A DNA stretch of 64,000 nt from Oscillospiraceae bacterium (GCA_015064735.1 SVRP01000008.1:25761-89760), one strand, 5' to 3'; positions 51,450 to 61,374 are shown, counted from the stretch's first letter. The notes: generated by a model not told the origin, from the letters alone. Translations and numbers: made by a program.

Positions 51450-51486
51450 ATCAATACCCTCCTATAGTGTAGTTGGTTGGGATATA

Positions 51487-53022
51487 TTACTGCTGTCCGG
51501 TTGCCTCGTAGAACATGTCGAAGGATCTGATGGTATCAATAGTTTCCGTCTGGATCTTCGCCCAAGCTTCAGAAACGGTGGTAGTTCCGCAAGCGGGTCC
51601 ACGCCATACGTTGTATGCAAAACGGTTAACCTCGAAGGAGAATATCCAACCGGTGTCAAACACGATACCGTCAAGTACGATATCTATCATCTTTACGGAG
51701 TCTGCGTCTGCGGTATACTCACCCTTAACCATCTTCTCAATGTAGAAGGGACGAACCTCGTCGTAGCTCTTGGAAGCCATTATCTCAAGCATTGCGGAAG
51801 CAGGCTCTATATTATCCTCGTGAGTCTTGAGGATAGCAAGAGTGTTGTATGCGTCCTGAGGAGAGGTGTGGTAATCCTTCTGGTCCTCATCATACTTAGG
51901 AAGAGGAAGAATACCGTATGCGAAGGTTGCGTTACGGAGCTCCTTGTTCTGGTTCTCGTTACGGTAGAGAATGTCGGTATGGAAGAATGACTTGCCCTCG
52001 ATGAATGACTTGAACGCAGTCTCGGTGTTACCGTGGAAGATGCCGGCAAGGCTGTAAAGGCTTGCAATCTTTTCTGCGCCGGAAACGAGCTTTGTGTTAC
52101 CGTCGATCTTTATAGTGTGGGTGTTATCATCCTTAGTGTCGATAACGTCCATATCGAATGCAAAGAAGTATCCGTCAGCTGCTTCACTCTGGAAGATTGT
52201 GCTTATGCGGATATCGTCAGCAATGTCAACCTCGAAGTTGTTGTTGGTGTCAATGTAGGTGTAGTCGTTTACGTAATTATAGAAGGTATCGAAGGTCCAG
52301 GTTCCGTTGTAAACGTGGTTGTAGAACTCGGAAGAATCAATGCCCTCTTCCTTAGCGGTGTCAAGGTTTACGAATTCAACGATAGCCTTGTCGTATATCG
52401 TAAGGGAAACGTCTCCAACTATGTAGTAGAGCTGATCGTAGCAGGTAGCCTGCTCAACGTAGCTCTGATTCCAGTAACCCTGGTAAGGCTCAAGGTAGGT
52501 AGCATCCATACCGTGAAGGTCTACGAGGTAGCCTCTCATACCGGAGTTAACAGCGTACGCTGCGTTTGCGGAGATAATGTCAACTTCGCTTTCCGCGCCT
52601 GCTTGGTATTCCTGAGTTACGTAGTTGGTGATCTTAGTAGAGGGCTCACCCCACAATTCGGGAGCCTCAATGAAGTTGAGCTTTACGTTAAGGTACTTCT
52701 CAACCTCCTGGTTTCTCAAGAAGATCTTCATGTCGAGGGGATCGGTAGGTGTCTCAACACAGATCTCACGGCGGTATCTGGTCTCGGAACGGCTTGCGAG
52801 ACCGATCTTCAATCCCTGATAGTTAAGGTCTTCGGGAACGTTGTGCTTAAGGGCAGGCTGACCGTGCTTGTCGGTTTCAGACGTTGCATCGGTATCGCTG
52901 GTGTCGTCGCTTGCCGCAGGGGTATCACTGCCCGCGGGATCGCCTGCATCACCCTTGCCACATGCAACGAGAGCTGCGAAAAGCATGATTGCAACAAGTG
53001 TCAAAGCTAAAAACTTTTTCAT
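51487..53022 (-). CDS. Extracellular solute-binding lipoprotein (family 1, sugar type)
   Basis: The 511-residue protein has a lipoprotein signal (KKFLALTLVAIMLFAALVAC, lipobox LVAC). A Thr/Ser/Asp-rich linker follows (DTPAASDDTSDTDATSETDK), then a periplasmic-binding fold of the family 1 type with IFLRNQEVEKYLNVKLNFIE, NGTWTFDTFYNYVNDYTYID and YGILPLPKYDEDQKDYHTSP. Such proteins bring oligosaccharides to an ABC permease. No permease or ATPase gene lies in the window, so the partner must be elsewhere. I start at MKKFL (53022) with GGAGGAAAGAAAA upstream; longer frames extend into the leader. The 305 bases upstream are AT-rich and hold the promoter region of this gene. Confidence 0.88.
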   Translation of the reverse strand: MKKFLALTLVAIMLFAALVACGKGDAGDPAGSDTPAASDDTSDTDATSETDKHGQPALKHNVPEDLNYQGLKIGLASRSETRYRREICVETPTDPLDMKIFLRNQEVEKYLNVKLNFIEAPELWGEPSTKITNYVTQEYQAGAESEVDIISANAAYAVNSGMRGYLVDLHGMDATYLEPYQGYWNQSYVEQATCYDQLYYIVGDVSLTIYDKAIVEFVNLDTAKEEGIDSSEFYNHVYNGTWTFDTFYNYVNDYTYIDTNNNFEVDIADDIRISTIFQSEAADGYFFAFDMDVIDTKDDNTHTIKIDGNTKLVSGAEKIASLYSLAGIFHGNTETAFKSFIEGKSFFHTDILYRNENQNKELRNATFAYGILPLPKYDEDQKDYHTSPQDAYNTLAILKTHEDNIEPASAMLEIMASKSYDEVRPFYIEKMVKGEYTADADSVKMIDIVLDGIVFDTGWIFSFEVNRFAYNVWRGPACGTTTVSEAWAKIQTETIDTIRSFDMFYEATGQQ

Positions 53023-53327
53023 TTTTCTTTCCTCCAATAAAAATTTTGTTTCAATAAATAATATTGAATAGTATTGATACACATTTATGATACCATAATC
53101 TTCAATTATTGTCAAGCGTTTTTTATAAAAATCATATGCCAAGTAGAGCAATTTGGTATAAGTTGACTAAAAATACATATATTTTTTTACAAAATGACGA
53201 TTTTGAAAAGCTTTGAGTGCGAAAAATTAGCGCTTGAGTCCTTTTTTTATATTGTTTGTGGGTTTTTATTGAGAAAAATTATGGGAAACGGGATAAGCTG
53301 AGTAAATAAAATATTCGGTAAAAAGCC

Positions 53328-54419
53328 TCAGATCAGCGACTCAAGAAGGTCGCCGATGACCCTTGCCATTTTGGAAAAACCGAGATCGTTGGGATGACAG
53401 CCGTCAACCGTGCAGGAATCCATAAGCTCGCCCGCAAAAAATGACTCACCGTCTATGAAATATACGTTTTCATCTCCGTTTTCCTTGGCGCGGCGGTAGC
53501 TTTCCTCGATTACGGCGCGTCTGGCTTTTGATTCGGCAATTCCTGTTTCGTTTGGCTTATGGAAATCGGGTCTTGATATCATTACGTAGGGAACGGTGGG
53601 ATTTTTTGCCCGGATTTTCTCGTACATCCTGTAGTGGGTCGCCGCAAGATATTCGGGATTCGGCGCATTGTGGTCGTAATCGGAAACGAATATCTTCATG
53701 TCAAGCCCCGACATATAATCCACAATAATATCCTCCGCCTTTCCGCTGCCCGAAAAGCCGAGATTTACGTAGTGCATATTCAGTCTGCGTGAAATCATAT
53801 TCTGGTAGCAGTTTCCCGGACGGCTTGCGCACCCACCCTGGGTTATGGAGCTTCCGTAAAAGACTACGGGGAGCTCGTTTGCGTATTTGGCGCCGCAGCC
53901 TACGTATGCGTTTTCCTGCAAACCGATATGGAGGGCGGTTACATCGTTATAAAGTGGAAAATTAATCGTTACGTAACGCAATTCCTTGGTTTTGAATTTT
54001 ATTATTTCCTCGTAGCCGTCGCCGTCCATTTGCTTTGGGGGCATAAATGCACCGTAGAATGAGGATTTTCCGCTTTCGGGGTCGTCAGTGTAAAGGTCAA
54101 ATCCGCGAACGCCAAGACGTGTCATATGGGAAAATTCAGTGTGATTGGGCATGAATGCCCTTATGATGATGTAATCCGAGTCTGTTGAAAAGCGGACTCT
54201 GCCGCCTGCGGTATTTTTATAAAGATTTGCCACACCGGGGTTGGTACTCAGACCGATTTCGTCGGGCATACGCTTGAAAAAAGGCTCGCTTTTGGGATTG
54301 TACAGACCGTAAAGCTCAAAGGGCTCGTCGGTTACGTTGTAAAATTTTGCATCGTTGCAGGAAGCGTTGACCGACGAAAAATTAACGTCAATTTTGGAAA
54401 TATCGATTTCTTTTGCCAT
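53328..54419 (-). CDS. SGNH/GDSL hydrolase with N-terminal beta domain
   Basis: The 363-residue protein has a beta-sandwich-like N-terminal domain (about 1-180; GLSTNPGVANLYKNTAGGRV, RGFDLYTDDPESGKSSFYGA) and a GDSL/SGNH catalytic domain. Block I is VVFYGSSITQGGCASRPGNC (nucleophile Ser), block II HYVNLGFSGSGK (Gly) and block V DGCHPNDLGFSKMARVIGDL (Asp and His). Block III (YDHNAPNP) has the expected Asn. Such enzymes deacetylate plant or bacterial polysaccharides. No signal peptide is seen. The ATG follows CGGAGGTTTT. Confidence 0.87.
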   Translation of the reverse strand: MAKEIDISKIDVNFSSVNASCNDAKFYNVTDEPFELYGLYNPKSEPFFKRMPDEIGLSTNPGVANLYKNTAGGRVRFSTDSDYIIIRAFMPNHTEFSHMTRLGVRGFDLYTDDPESGKSSFYGAFMPPKQMDGDGYEEIIKFKTKELRYVTINFPLYNDVTALHIGLQENAYVGCGAKYANELPVVFYGSSITQGGCASRPGNCYQNMISRRLNMHYVNLGFSGSGKAEDIIVDYMSGLDMKIFVSDYDHNAPNPEYLAATHYRMYEKIRAKNPTVPYVMISRPDFHKPNETGIAESKARRAVIEESYRRAKENGDENVYFIDGESFFAGELMDSCTVDGCHPNDLGFSKMARVIGDLLESLI

Positions 54420-54950
54420 AAAACCTCCGAAAAAAATGAAAATTGAAAATGGAAAGTTGAGAATTGAAAATTAAGGATTTGACGCACGAATACTGCATGC
54501 AATGCTGCGTTCCATTAAACGTGTCCGATCGAAAATGTCGTCGTCTACGGCTACGTGTCATCCTGAGCGTAGCCGAACTTTTGTTGAGGAGAGCCGTGTC
54601 GTGTGCGGCATGGCGAACCGATGCAAAAGCAAGCCACGTTAGTGGCGCAGGGATCTACAAAGACTTTTCCTTAGCTTTCCTACAGTAAGTTACTATAAAT
54701 TTCGCAGACTTACGAAATGTAAATTTGTGCTACGAAAGATAACGAAACTCCATAGTAGATCCCATCGTTGCTAACGCACCTCGGTTTTTTTCGCTCCCTG
54801 CTTCGCAGATTCGCCTCCAAAAACTTCGACTCCGCATACGCTCCGCTCAGGATGACATGTTGAAGGGAACTCGGCGATACATATCAGAAACGGCTACATA
54901 TTCGCGAAGTGATTTTATCGTTACACAGCATGGGTAATCAACCCAAAAAA
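54420..54950. repeat. MITE-like element bounded by a 14-base inverted repeat
   Basis: TGTCATCCTGAGCG (54556-54569) and its exact complement CGCTCAGGATGACA (54844-54857) enclose about 275 bases. That stretch contains GATCTACAAAGAC and TAGATCCCATCG segments and no open gene. A GAAAATTGAAAATGG type repeat precedes it. No gene is supported in the gap. Confidence 0.6.
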
Positions 54951-54979
54951 CAAAGGTCTGCCGCGCGCGGCAGACCTGA
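54951..54979 (-). terminator. Terminator of the ROK kinase gene
   Basis: AGGTCTGCCGCGCGCGGCAG type perfect palindrome followed, on the leftward strand, by TTTGTTTTTTGGG. Confidence 0.85.
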
Positions 54980-54985
54980 GAATTT

Positions 54986-55933
54986 TTATCCGAGAAGCGC
55001 CGCGCCTATAATGCCCGCGTCGTTACCGAGCTTTGCTATACGGAGCTCGGGAAGATCCTTAACAAATCCCACACCGTAGGACTGCGCTCTTACCAGGGGA
55101 AGAAGCGCGTCAATAAGAGACTGACCCTCGCCCGAAACACCGCCGCCAAGAGAAATTACCTCGGGCTGGAAGATGTTTACTATGGTTGCAAGACCCGATG
55201 CGAGGTACTTGATGTACTTGTCGTAGACCTCTTTTGCCGCCTCGTCGCCGGCTCTCATGCAGTCGCAAGCAAGCCTGCCCGAAACTCTCGGCGCGTCAAG
55301 CATCATGCTCTTTCTGCCCGTAGCGCGACACTCGTCGATCTTTTCCTTGGTCATACGGATAAGAGCGGTAGCCGAGGAATAGGACTCCCAACAGCCGTGT
55401 CTTCCGCATGAGCAGGGAACACCGTCAACCTCAATTACAATATGACCGAGCTCCGCGCCCGCGCAGTTAAAGCCCGTGTATATCTTGTTGTCAATAATGA
55501 TGCCGCCTCCGACGCCTGTGCCAAGCGTTATCATTACACTGTTGGACGTGCCCTTTGCAGCACCCGCAACGGCTTCACCCCAAGCGGCGGCGTTTGCGTC
55601 GTTGGCGATCTTTATATTCTCAAAGCCGAGCTTTTCTCCGAGGAGAGAGGCAAGGGGGAAATTCTCAAAATGAAGATTGTTTGCGTATTCAACTATTCCC
55701 GTGTTTATATTCGCTACACCGGGAGACGCGATTCCGATAGCGGTAACGTCAGCCATGGTTATTCCGTGCTCCGCGCAGAGATTGCGGCAAAGCTCCGCCA
55801 TGTCCGCAACTATCATTTCACCGGGGCGCTCTGCTCCCGTAGGTACGCTTTTTTTCCTTACGAGCTCGTAGCTTTCGTTTACAAGACCCGCTGCAATATT
55901 TGTTCCGCCAAGGTCGATTCCTATTCTGTACAT
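54986..55933 (-). CDS. ROK-family sugar kinase (glucokinase type)
   Basis: The 315-residue kinase has the ATP-binding start RIGIDLGGTNIAAGLVNESY, the substrate loop NDANAAAWGEA, the ROK signature LGTGVGGGIIIDNKIYTGFN, the zinc motif CSCGRHGCWE (three Cys and the preceding His region), and IVNIFQPEVISLGGGVSGEG near the end. This set defines ROK glucokinases that phosphorylate glucose or a related sugar. I start at MYRIG (55933); the longer frame has no ribosome site near its start. It follows nth after about 70 bases on the same strand. Confidence 0.9.
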   Translation of the reverse strand: MYRIGIDLGGTNIAAGLVNESYELVRKKSVPTGAERPGEMIVADMAELCRNLCAEHGITMADVTAIGIASPGVANINTGIVEYANNLHFENFPLASLLGEKLGFENIKIANDANAAAWGEAVAGAAKGTSNSVMITLGTGVGGGIIIDNKIYTGFNCAGAELGHIVIEVDGVPCSCGRHGCWESYSSATALIRMTKEKIDECRATGRKSMMLDAPRVSGRLACDCMRAGDEAAKEVYDKYIKYLASGLATIVNIFQPEVISLGGGVSGEGQSLIDALLPLVRAQSYGVGFVKDLPELRIAKLGNDAGIIGAALLG

Positions 55934-56004
55934 ACAAAATTCCTCCGTAAATTGTTTTAGTAAATTATAATCGTTAAGTTTCGTAAAGTCAATGTACTTT
56001 TTTA

Positions 56005-56655
56005 TTATTGCCGTGTATTTTTTTCGCAGATATCCGCAAGTGGGCAATTTCCGCATTTTGGGCTCCTTGCCGAGCAGGTATCTCTTCCAAATTGCACGAT
56101 TCGGTGGCAAAAATCCGACTGCTTTTCGGGAGCAACGATGTCAGAGAGAATAAGCTCCACCTTTTTGGGGTCTCGCAGACCCTCAGCATACATTCCGAGC
56201 CTGCCGCAAATGCGCATGCAGTGTGTGTCAGCCACTATGGCGGGCTTGTGATAAATGTCTCCCAGCAGAAGATTTGCGATCTTTCTGCCAACGCCGGGGA
56301 AGGTCAGGAGCGTATCCATATCATCGGGGATCACCGAGTCAAATTCGTCGCGAAGCTTTATGGCGGATGCTTTTATGCTTGCCGCCTTTGTTTTAAAAAG
56401 ACCGCAGGGGCGGATAATATTTTCTATATCCTCAATAGGCGCGTCGGCAAGAGAGGAGTTGTCGGGGTATTTTTCGAAAAGCTCACGGCAGACGATATTC
56501 ACCCGCGCGTCTGTGCATTGAGCCGAAAGACGTCCCATGACAAGAAGCCTCCAAGGCTCGCCTTGCCATTCAAGAGCGCACAGAGCCTCGGGATAGACTT
56601 CTTCAAGTCTTGCGACAGCCTCCGCCATTCTTTCCTTTTTCTGTTTTTTCGTCAT
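56005..56655 (-). CDS. nth: Endonuclease III (Nth)
   Basis: The 216-residue DNA glycosylase/AP lyase removes oxidised pyrimidines. The helix-hairpin-helix is LLTFPGVGRKIANLLLGDIY with the catalytic Lys, followed by VADTHCMRICGRLGMY with the catalytic Asp. The iron-sulfur cluster ligands are in DTCSARSPKCGNCPLADICE (C-x6-C-x2-C-x5-C). It starts one base after the proB stop (TAAAATG), so translation is coupled. proB, nth and the ROK gene form a leftward operon. Confidence 0.93.
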   Translation of the reverse strand: MTKKQKKERMAEAVARLEEVYPEALCALEWQGEPWRLLVMGRLSAQCTDARVNIVCRELFEKYPDNSSLADAPIEDIENIIRPCGLFKTKAASIKASAIKLRDEFDSVIPDDMDTLLTFPGVGRKIANLLLGDIYHKPAIVADTHCMRICGRLGMYAEGLRDPKKVELILSDIVAPEKQSDFCHRIVQFGRDTCSARSPKCGNCPLADICEKNTRQ

Positions 56656-56656
56656 T

Positions 56657-57445
56657 TTATTTTTTTGCGGAGAAGTATGTTCCCACGTGGCCGCCGTCAA
56701 GGAGAGTATAAAGAATTTCGGGGTCGTGTCCGTTAAGTATGAACATGGGGATTCCGTCCTCGGTAACTATCTTCGCCGCCTTGAGCTTTGCTACCATTCC
56801 ACCTGTACCTCTGTCTGTGCCCGCGCCGCCTGCCGACGTGAATATATCGTCGATATTGTCAACACGGCTGATAAGATTTGCGTCGGGATTTGTTCTGGGG
56901 TCGGAGTCAAAGAGACCGTCAACGTCCGAGAGATTGAGAAGAAGATCCGCACGGCAAAGCTGCGCTACGTATGCGGAAAGAATGTCGTTACCGCCGAATT
57001 TGGTAAGCTCATCGGTGGAAACGCTGTCGTTTTCGTTAACGATGGGAATACAGCGCATTTCAAGAAGTCTGTTGAAGGTATTCTCCGCGGCGCAGCGGCG
57101 CTCGGGAGTGGTAAGAACCTCCTTTGTCATAAGTATCTGCGCAACCGTGTGTCCGTAATCAGAAAAAAATCTGTCGTAAATTTTCATAAGCTCGCTCTGA
57201 CCGATAGCAGCCATAGCCTGCTTTTCCTCGGCTGTTTTGGGAATCTTCCCAAAGCCTATTTTGGCAACTCCCGCGCTGACTGCTCCCGAGGAAACGAGAA
57301 CCACCTGCATTCCCGAATTCTGAAGATCCGAAAGAACCTTTACTATGCGCTCGATCCTACGGAGATTGAGATGTCCCGTAGCGTGGGTTAAAGTAGACGT
57401 GCCGAGCTTCACTACGATGCGGCGGCTGTCTCTGAAGTAATTCAT
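56657..57445 (-). CDS. proB: Glutamate 5-kinase (ProB), PUA-less form
   Basis: The 262-residue enzyme makes gamma-glutamyl phosphate, first step of proline synthesis. Motifs: RRIVVKLGTSTLTHATGHLN, VLVSSGAVSAGVAKIGFGKI, NENDSVSTDELTKFGGNDIL with ADLLLNLSDVDGLFDSDPRT, and GTGGMVAKLKAAKI. The PUA domain found in E. coli ProB is missing, so the protein is the short form. proA is not adjacent. The ATG follows AAAGGAATTTTATTCTC, spacing a little long. Confidence 0.92.
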   Translation of the reverse strand: MNYFRDSRRIVVKLGTSTLTHATGHLNLRRIERIVKVLSDLQNSGMQVVLVSSGAVSAGVAKIGFGKIPKTAEEKQAMAAIGQSELMKIYDRFFSDYGHTVAQILMTKEVLTTPERRCAAENTFNRLLEMRCIPIVNENDSVSTDELTKFGGNDILSAYVAQLCRADLLLNLSDVDGLFDSDPRTNPDANLISRVDNIDDIFTSAGGAGTDRGTGGMVAKLKAAKIVTEDGIPMFILNGHDPEILYTLLDGGHVGTYFSAKK

Positions 57446-57611
57446 GAGAATAAAATTCCTTTTCTTTGTAAAAATTTCAAAAACCCCTTTAAAAAAGTCG
57501 GTTTTTGTATTATAATACTATTATACATTATACACGCTTTCTTCTTGCATTTCAAGTGGATTTTGAAAAGTTGTGGAGAAAGAAAACAAAAGAAAAGCGA
57601 GGAACAGACAA

Positions 57612-57935
57612 ATGAAGCAGAAATATACCATAACGATATCCGACGTACAGATGAACGTAATATCCGACGAATCTCCCGAGGCCGTAGAGGCGCTTGTTGG
57701 TCTTGTTGACAGAAAAATGCGTGAGATAATCGGCGGAAGCAGCATGGTTCCCAAGAGCGAGGCAGCTCTCCTTTGCGCGCTGGATTACTGCTCCGAGAGA
57801 ATAAAATCCCAGAGAAAGGTAAAGGCTCTTGAGACCAAGCTCGCTTATACCGAAACCGCTCTAGAGGAGCTTGAGCTTGAAAATGAGCAGCTCAGAAAGG
57901 AACTTGATGAGCTTCGCATGATGACGGCGAAATAA
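57612..57935 (+). CDS. zapA: Cell division protein ZapA
   Basis: The 107-residue protein binds and bundles FtsZ at the division ring. It has the ZapA N-terminal fold (QKYTITISDVQMNVISDESP, EAVEALVGLVDRKMREI, ALLCALDYCSERI) and a long C-terminal coiled coil (ALETKLAYTETALEELELEN to the end) for tetramer formation. I choose the ATG at 57612 after GAGGAACAGACA; a GTG 13 codons upstream would add a very basic stretch. In Bacillota zapA often precedes mutS2 or a U32 peptidase gene; a U32 gene follows here after 460 bases. Confidence 0.87.
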   Translation: MKQKYTITISDVQMNVISDESPEAVEALVGLVDRKMREIIGGSSMVPKSEAALLCALDYCSERIKSQRKVKALETKLAYTETALEELELENEQLRKELDELRMMTAK

Positions 57936-58397
57936 AGCACCGACAGTCCGGCTACACAAAAAGAAGTTTTTTGCCGAGCTTTTTTGCACGAACTTGTTCG
58001 TGCCACGGAGCGTAGCGGAGTATAAAGGCAGAAGCGCATCCCCTAAAAACGCGTTTCTCTTTTGTTAACTTTTCTCTTTGCGCCTCTTGGACCAAAGAGA
58101 AAAGTGGCTAAGGAGATTGATGTTAGTAAGAATTAGTAAGAGAACGACAGGAAAAACCCCTCTTGTGGTTTTTCCTCTTCGTTTTGCGAGCAAAACGAAT
58201 TCACCTTTTCGGGCGCCTTTTGACGATAGGGGAATTCCGCTCTCTGCGGAGAGCGGCAAGGGCTTCGCCCCTTGACCCCGTCGCTTTTTGAAAAAAGCTC
58301 CGCAAAAACTTTCCCCATGTGTTGACGGCTTGACTGCGGCTTAATTTATCATTTAGCATTTAAAACACTCAATTATAACACGATCCAAGGTGATTTT
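57936..58397. repeat. Palindromic intergenic element between zapA and the U32 gene
   Basis: CTTTTCTCTTTG (58069-58080) and its complement CAAAGAGAAAAG (58093-58104) enclose CGCCTCTTGGAC. Other palindromes are CACGAACTTGTTCGTG and CTCTGCGGAGAG, followed by ATTTAGCATTTAAAAC just before the next gene. No gene is supported. Confidence 0.55.
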
Positions 58398-60428
58398 ATG
58401 AACAAAAACCCAAAGCTTCCCGAGCTTTTGTGCCCCGCAGGCTCCTCCGAGGCATTCGCCGCTGCCATTGAAGGCGGAGCCGACGCTATATACGTTGGCG
58501 GAACGGCATTCAACGCGCGAATGAATGCCAAGAACTTCACAAAGGAACAGCTATCAGAAGCTATAAAGCTTGCCCACGCTTACGGTGTAAAGGTATACGT
58601 GGCGGCAAATACACTCATCTACGATAACGAAATGGACAGCATGCTCCGCTCCGCGGAGGATGCTTATTTGTGCGGAGCCGACGCACTTATCGTTGCGGAT
58701 GTGGGAGCGGCATCGAGAATAAAAAGCCGAGTTCCCATAGACCTTCACGGAAGCACCCAGATGTCGGGACACAATCTTGCGGCGGCTGAATATATGGCAA
58801 AAATGGGACTGTCGCGTATGGTCTGCGCAAGAGAAATGAGCAGAGACGACCTGCGTGAGCTTTGCGCGAGATCGCCTATTGAGGCGGAGGTGTTCGTTCA
58901 CGGAGCCCTTTGCGTTTGCCATTCGGGACAGTGCCTTTTCTCGTCCCTTGTGGGCGGAAGGAGCGGAAACCGAGGGGAGTGCGCTCAGCCCTGCCGCCTG
59001 CCTTTCAAAAATAAAGGCGGAAATCAGTACCCCCTTTCCTTGAAGGACCTTTCTCTTGCGGAGCATATTCCCGAGCTTATGGACATGGGAATTTCGTCGT
59101 TGAAGATAGAGGGAAGAATGAAATCCCCCGAATACGTCCGAGACGTGGCAAGAGTATGGAGAAGGCTGCTTGATGAGGGCAAGGGGGCTTCAAAATCCGA
59201 CATGAAAGAGCTTGCCGAGATCTTTTCCCGCGGTGGATTTACTGACGGATATTACAAAAGACAGATTGACAGTAAAATGCTCGGAATCCGCTCCGAAAGC
59301 GACAAGCAAAGCTCAAGAGAGCTTGTTCCGTTTGAGGGAATATCGAAAAAAATAGAAATAGAAATGTCCCTCCGCGCGGAGGAGGGAAGGCCTATGGAGC
59401 TGACCGTTACTAAAAACGGTGAGAGCGTAACGGTATACGGGGCAGTGCCCGAAAAGGCAATAAACGCGCCGATATCTGCTGAAAATATGAGGAAAAATCT
59501 TTGCAAGTTGGGGAACACTCCTTACGTGGCTTCAAGGATTGACGTAGACATAATAGGCGAGATCATGATTCCCGTTTCGGCAATAAACGCCTTGCGCAGA
59601 GCGGGCATTGAAGCTCTTTCGGAACAGCCCAAAAGATGCGAAAACGATTTTAAAGACAGCGAAAATATTAGTGATGAAAAATACAATAAATCAGAGCGCG
59701 CAAAGGGACATACGGCATACTTCCATTTCCCCGATGAAATACCCGACGAGGCTTACGAATATTTTGAAATAATCTACGTGCCCGCGGAAAAATACGACGG
59801 AAGAACGAACGGTATCGCTCTGCCCCCTGTAATTTTTGACAGTGAAGCAGAGGCGGTGGAGGCACGTGTCAAACGCGCGAGCGAGCTTGGATGCCGGCAT
59901 ATTCTTGTTGAAAACGCGGGGCATCTGCGGATAGCCGAGAGAAGCGGCATGAAAATTCACGGCGGAATGAGGCTCAACGTAGCCAACGGAGACACGGCGG
60001 CAAAGCTTCTTGCGAGCGTCGGGGACGTGATCCTGTCCCCCGAGCTGACCCTGCCTAAGATAAGAGATATTATGGTCAAAATCCCCGCCGCGCGGGTGCA
60101 GATTTACGGCAGAACCCCCTTGATGATAACCGAAAAGTGCGTAGGACGCGAGCTTGGAGACTGCCGCGCGTGCGAGTCGGGCAGAGCAAGGCTTACCGAC
60201 AGACGGGGCGTGGAATTTCCCGTTCTTCGGGAGTTCGGGCATAGGAGCGTTATAGTGAATTCGGTGCCTACGTATATGGCGGATAAGGCCGACGAATTGC
60301 GAAGGAACAATATTAATTCATGGCATTTTATATTTACAATAGAGCGAAAAGCCGATGTAAGACGTATAATTGATTGCTATAAAAACGGCACCCCGCCCAC
60401 GGGAAGCGTGAGAAGGATAAAGAGATAG
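58398..60428 (+). CDS. U32 family peptidase (RlhA/YhbU-like, with DUF3656 part)
   Basis: The 676-residue protein has the U32 barrel: LPELLCPAGSSEAFAAAIEG, GGADAIYVGGTAFNARMNAK, LHGSTQMSGHNLAAAEYMAK and the signature EVFVHGALCVCHSGQCLFSS, then GGRSGNRGECAQPCRLPFK with clustered Cys. A collagenase-like central part and a DUF3656-like C-terminus (ILSPELTLPKIRDI, PLMITEKCVGRELGDCRACE) follow. Close relatives install hydroxyl groups on rRNA or tRNA with an iron-sulfur cluster; others were named collagenases. Which applies cannot be settled here. The ATG follows CAAGGTGATTTT. Confidence 0.9.
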   Translation: MNKNPKLPELLCPAGSSEAFAAAIEGGADAIYVGGTAFNARMNAKNFTKEQLSEAIKLAHAYGVKVYVAANTLIYDNEMDSMLRSAEDAYLCGADALIVADVGAASRIKSRVPIDLHGSTQMSGHNLAAAEYMAKMGLSRMVCAREMSRDDLRELCARSPIEAEVFVHGALCVCHSGQCLFSSLVGGRSGNRGECAQPCRLPFKNKGGNQYPLSLKDLSLAEHIPELMDMGISSLKIEGRMKSPEYVRDVARVWRRLLDEGKGASKSDMKELAEIFSRGGFTDGYYKRQIDSKMLGIRSESDKQSSRELVPFEGISKKIEIEMSLRAEEGRPMELTVTKNGESVTVYGAVPEKAINAPISAENMRKNLCKLGNTPYVASRIDVDIIGEIMIPVSAINALRRAGIEALSEQPKRCENDFKDSENISDEKYNKSERAKGHTAYFHFPDEIPDEAYEYFEIIYVPAEKYDGRTNGIALPPVIFDSEAEAVEARVKRASELGCRHILVENAGHLRIAERSGMKIHGGMRLNVANGDTAAKLLASVGDVILSPELTLPKIRDIMVKIPAARVQIYGRTPLMITEKCVGRELGDCRACESGRARLTDRRGVEFPVLREFGHRSVIVNSVPTYMADKADELRRNNINSWHFIFTIERKADVRRIIDCYKNGTPPTGSVRRIKR

Positions 60429-60477
60429 AGACACAAATGCGGTTTGTTCATGTGAACACCGCATTTTCTTTAAAATC

Positions 60478-61125
60478 CCCACAAACCCGTAGGGACAGAC
60501 GTCCTCGGCTGTCCGTTCGATGTTCAACTAACAAAAAGCCTTCCCCAGCGGGGAAGGTGGCGCGAGCTTGCGAGCGACGGATGAGGAGAGCCCTGCGAGA
60601 AAATATGTTCGCATTTACTTGGTTCGGGAAGTTAGCTATGCCACCATCGACATAGATACATACTGCGCCCACAACTCTCCTCATCCCCCACTCCGTGGTC
60701 CCCCTTCCCCGCTGGGGAAGGCTAAAGTTAGAGTTGCGTAACGAGGCGGCGCGTCGAGGACGTCGTGCCCTACAACAGAGAATGTACGAAATTCATTATA
60801 CGGTGCGTTGTGGAGCGGACTGATAAAGGAACAACGCTTTTTCTTTGTTTTCCAACCCAAAACCCGTAGGGACAGACGTCCTCGGCTGTCCGTTCGACGT
60901 GTAACTAACAAAAAAGCCTTCCCCAGCGGGGAAGGTGGCGCGAGCTTGCGAGCGACGGATGAGGAGAGCCCTGCGAGAAAATATGTTCGCATTTACTTGG
61001 TTCGGGAAGTTAGCTGTGCCACCATCGACATAGATACATTCTGCGCCCACAACCCTCCTCATCCGTCTGCCTACTCCGCTACGCTACGTGGCATCCACCT
61101 TCCCCGCTGGGGAAGGCTAAGATTA
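60478..61125. repeat. Repeat block 5: two units of the 377-bp family
   Basis: Two further units in tandem (landmark TTCCCCAGCGGGGAAGGTGG at 60541 and 60919, period 378). The last MITE-like part ends in CGCTACGCTACGTGGCATCC, the same variant as block 2. Nothing codes for protein in this 1.1-kb gap; 61126-61340 is AT-rich. Confidence 0.85.
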
Positions 61126-61345
61126 GTTTGCGTAACGTTACAAGTAAAGTGCGAAGGTCTTATTCGGTACTTAAATTTATTATTTGGCTTATTATTTGGC
61201 GGCTTACCTTCTGCTATAAACCGCCAAAAGCCGAAAAAATTGACCTAAATTGACATACCGTTTGACACATTTCACAATCCAAAGCGGAATTTTATGTAAA
61301 ATTAGCCGAATTTTATTTTATTCATTATTTGTATACGAAAAAAAC

Positions 61346-61374
61346 TTGACAAGCGATGACAGGTATGGTAAAAT
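61346..61374 (+). promoter_or_regulatory. Promoter of the secreted protein gene
   Basis: TTGACA, 17 bases, TAAAAT with TG one base before. The 155-base leader contains nested inverted repeats: GGAAAAC...GTTTTCC around GAAAGGC...GCCTTTC (61412-61471). Confidence 0.65.

Noticed and set aside
51277..51990. 237-codon plus-strand frame
   Set aside because: Antisense to the small lipoprotein and the solute-binding protein, both of which have signal peptides and ribosome sites.
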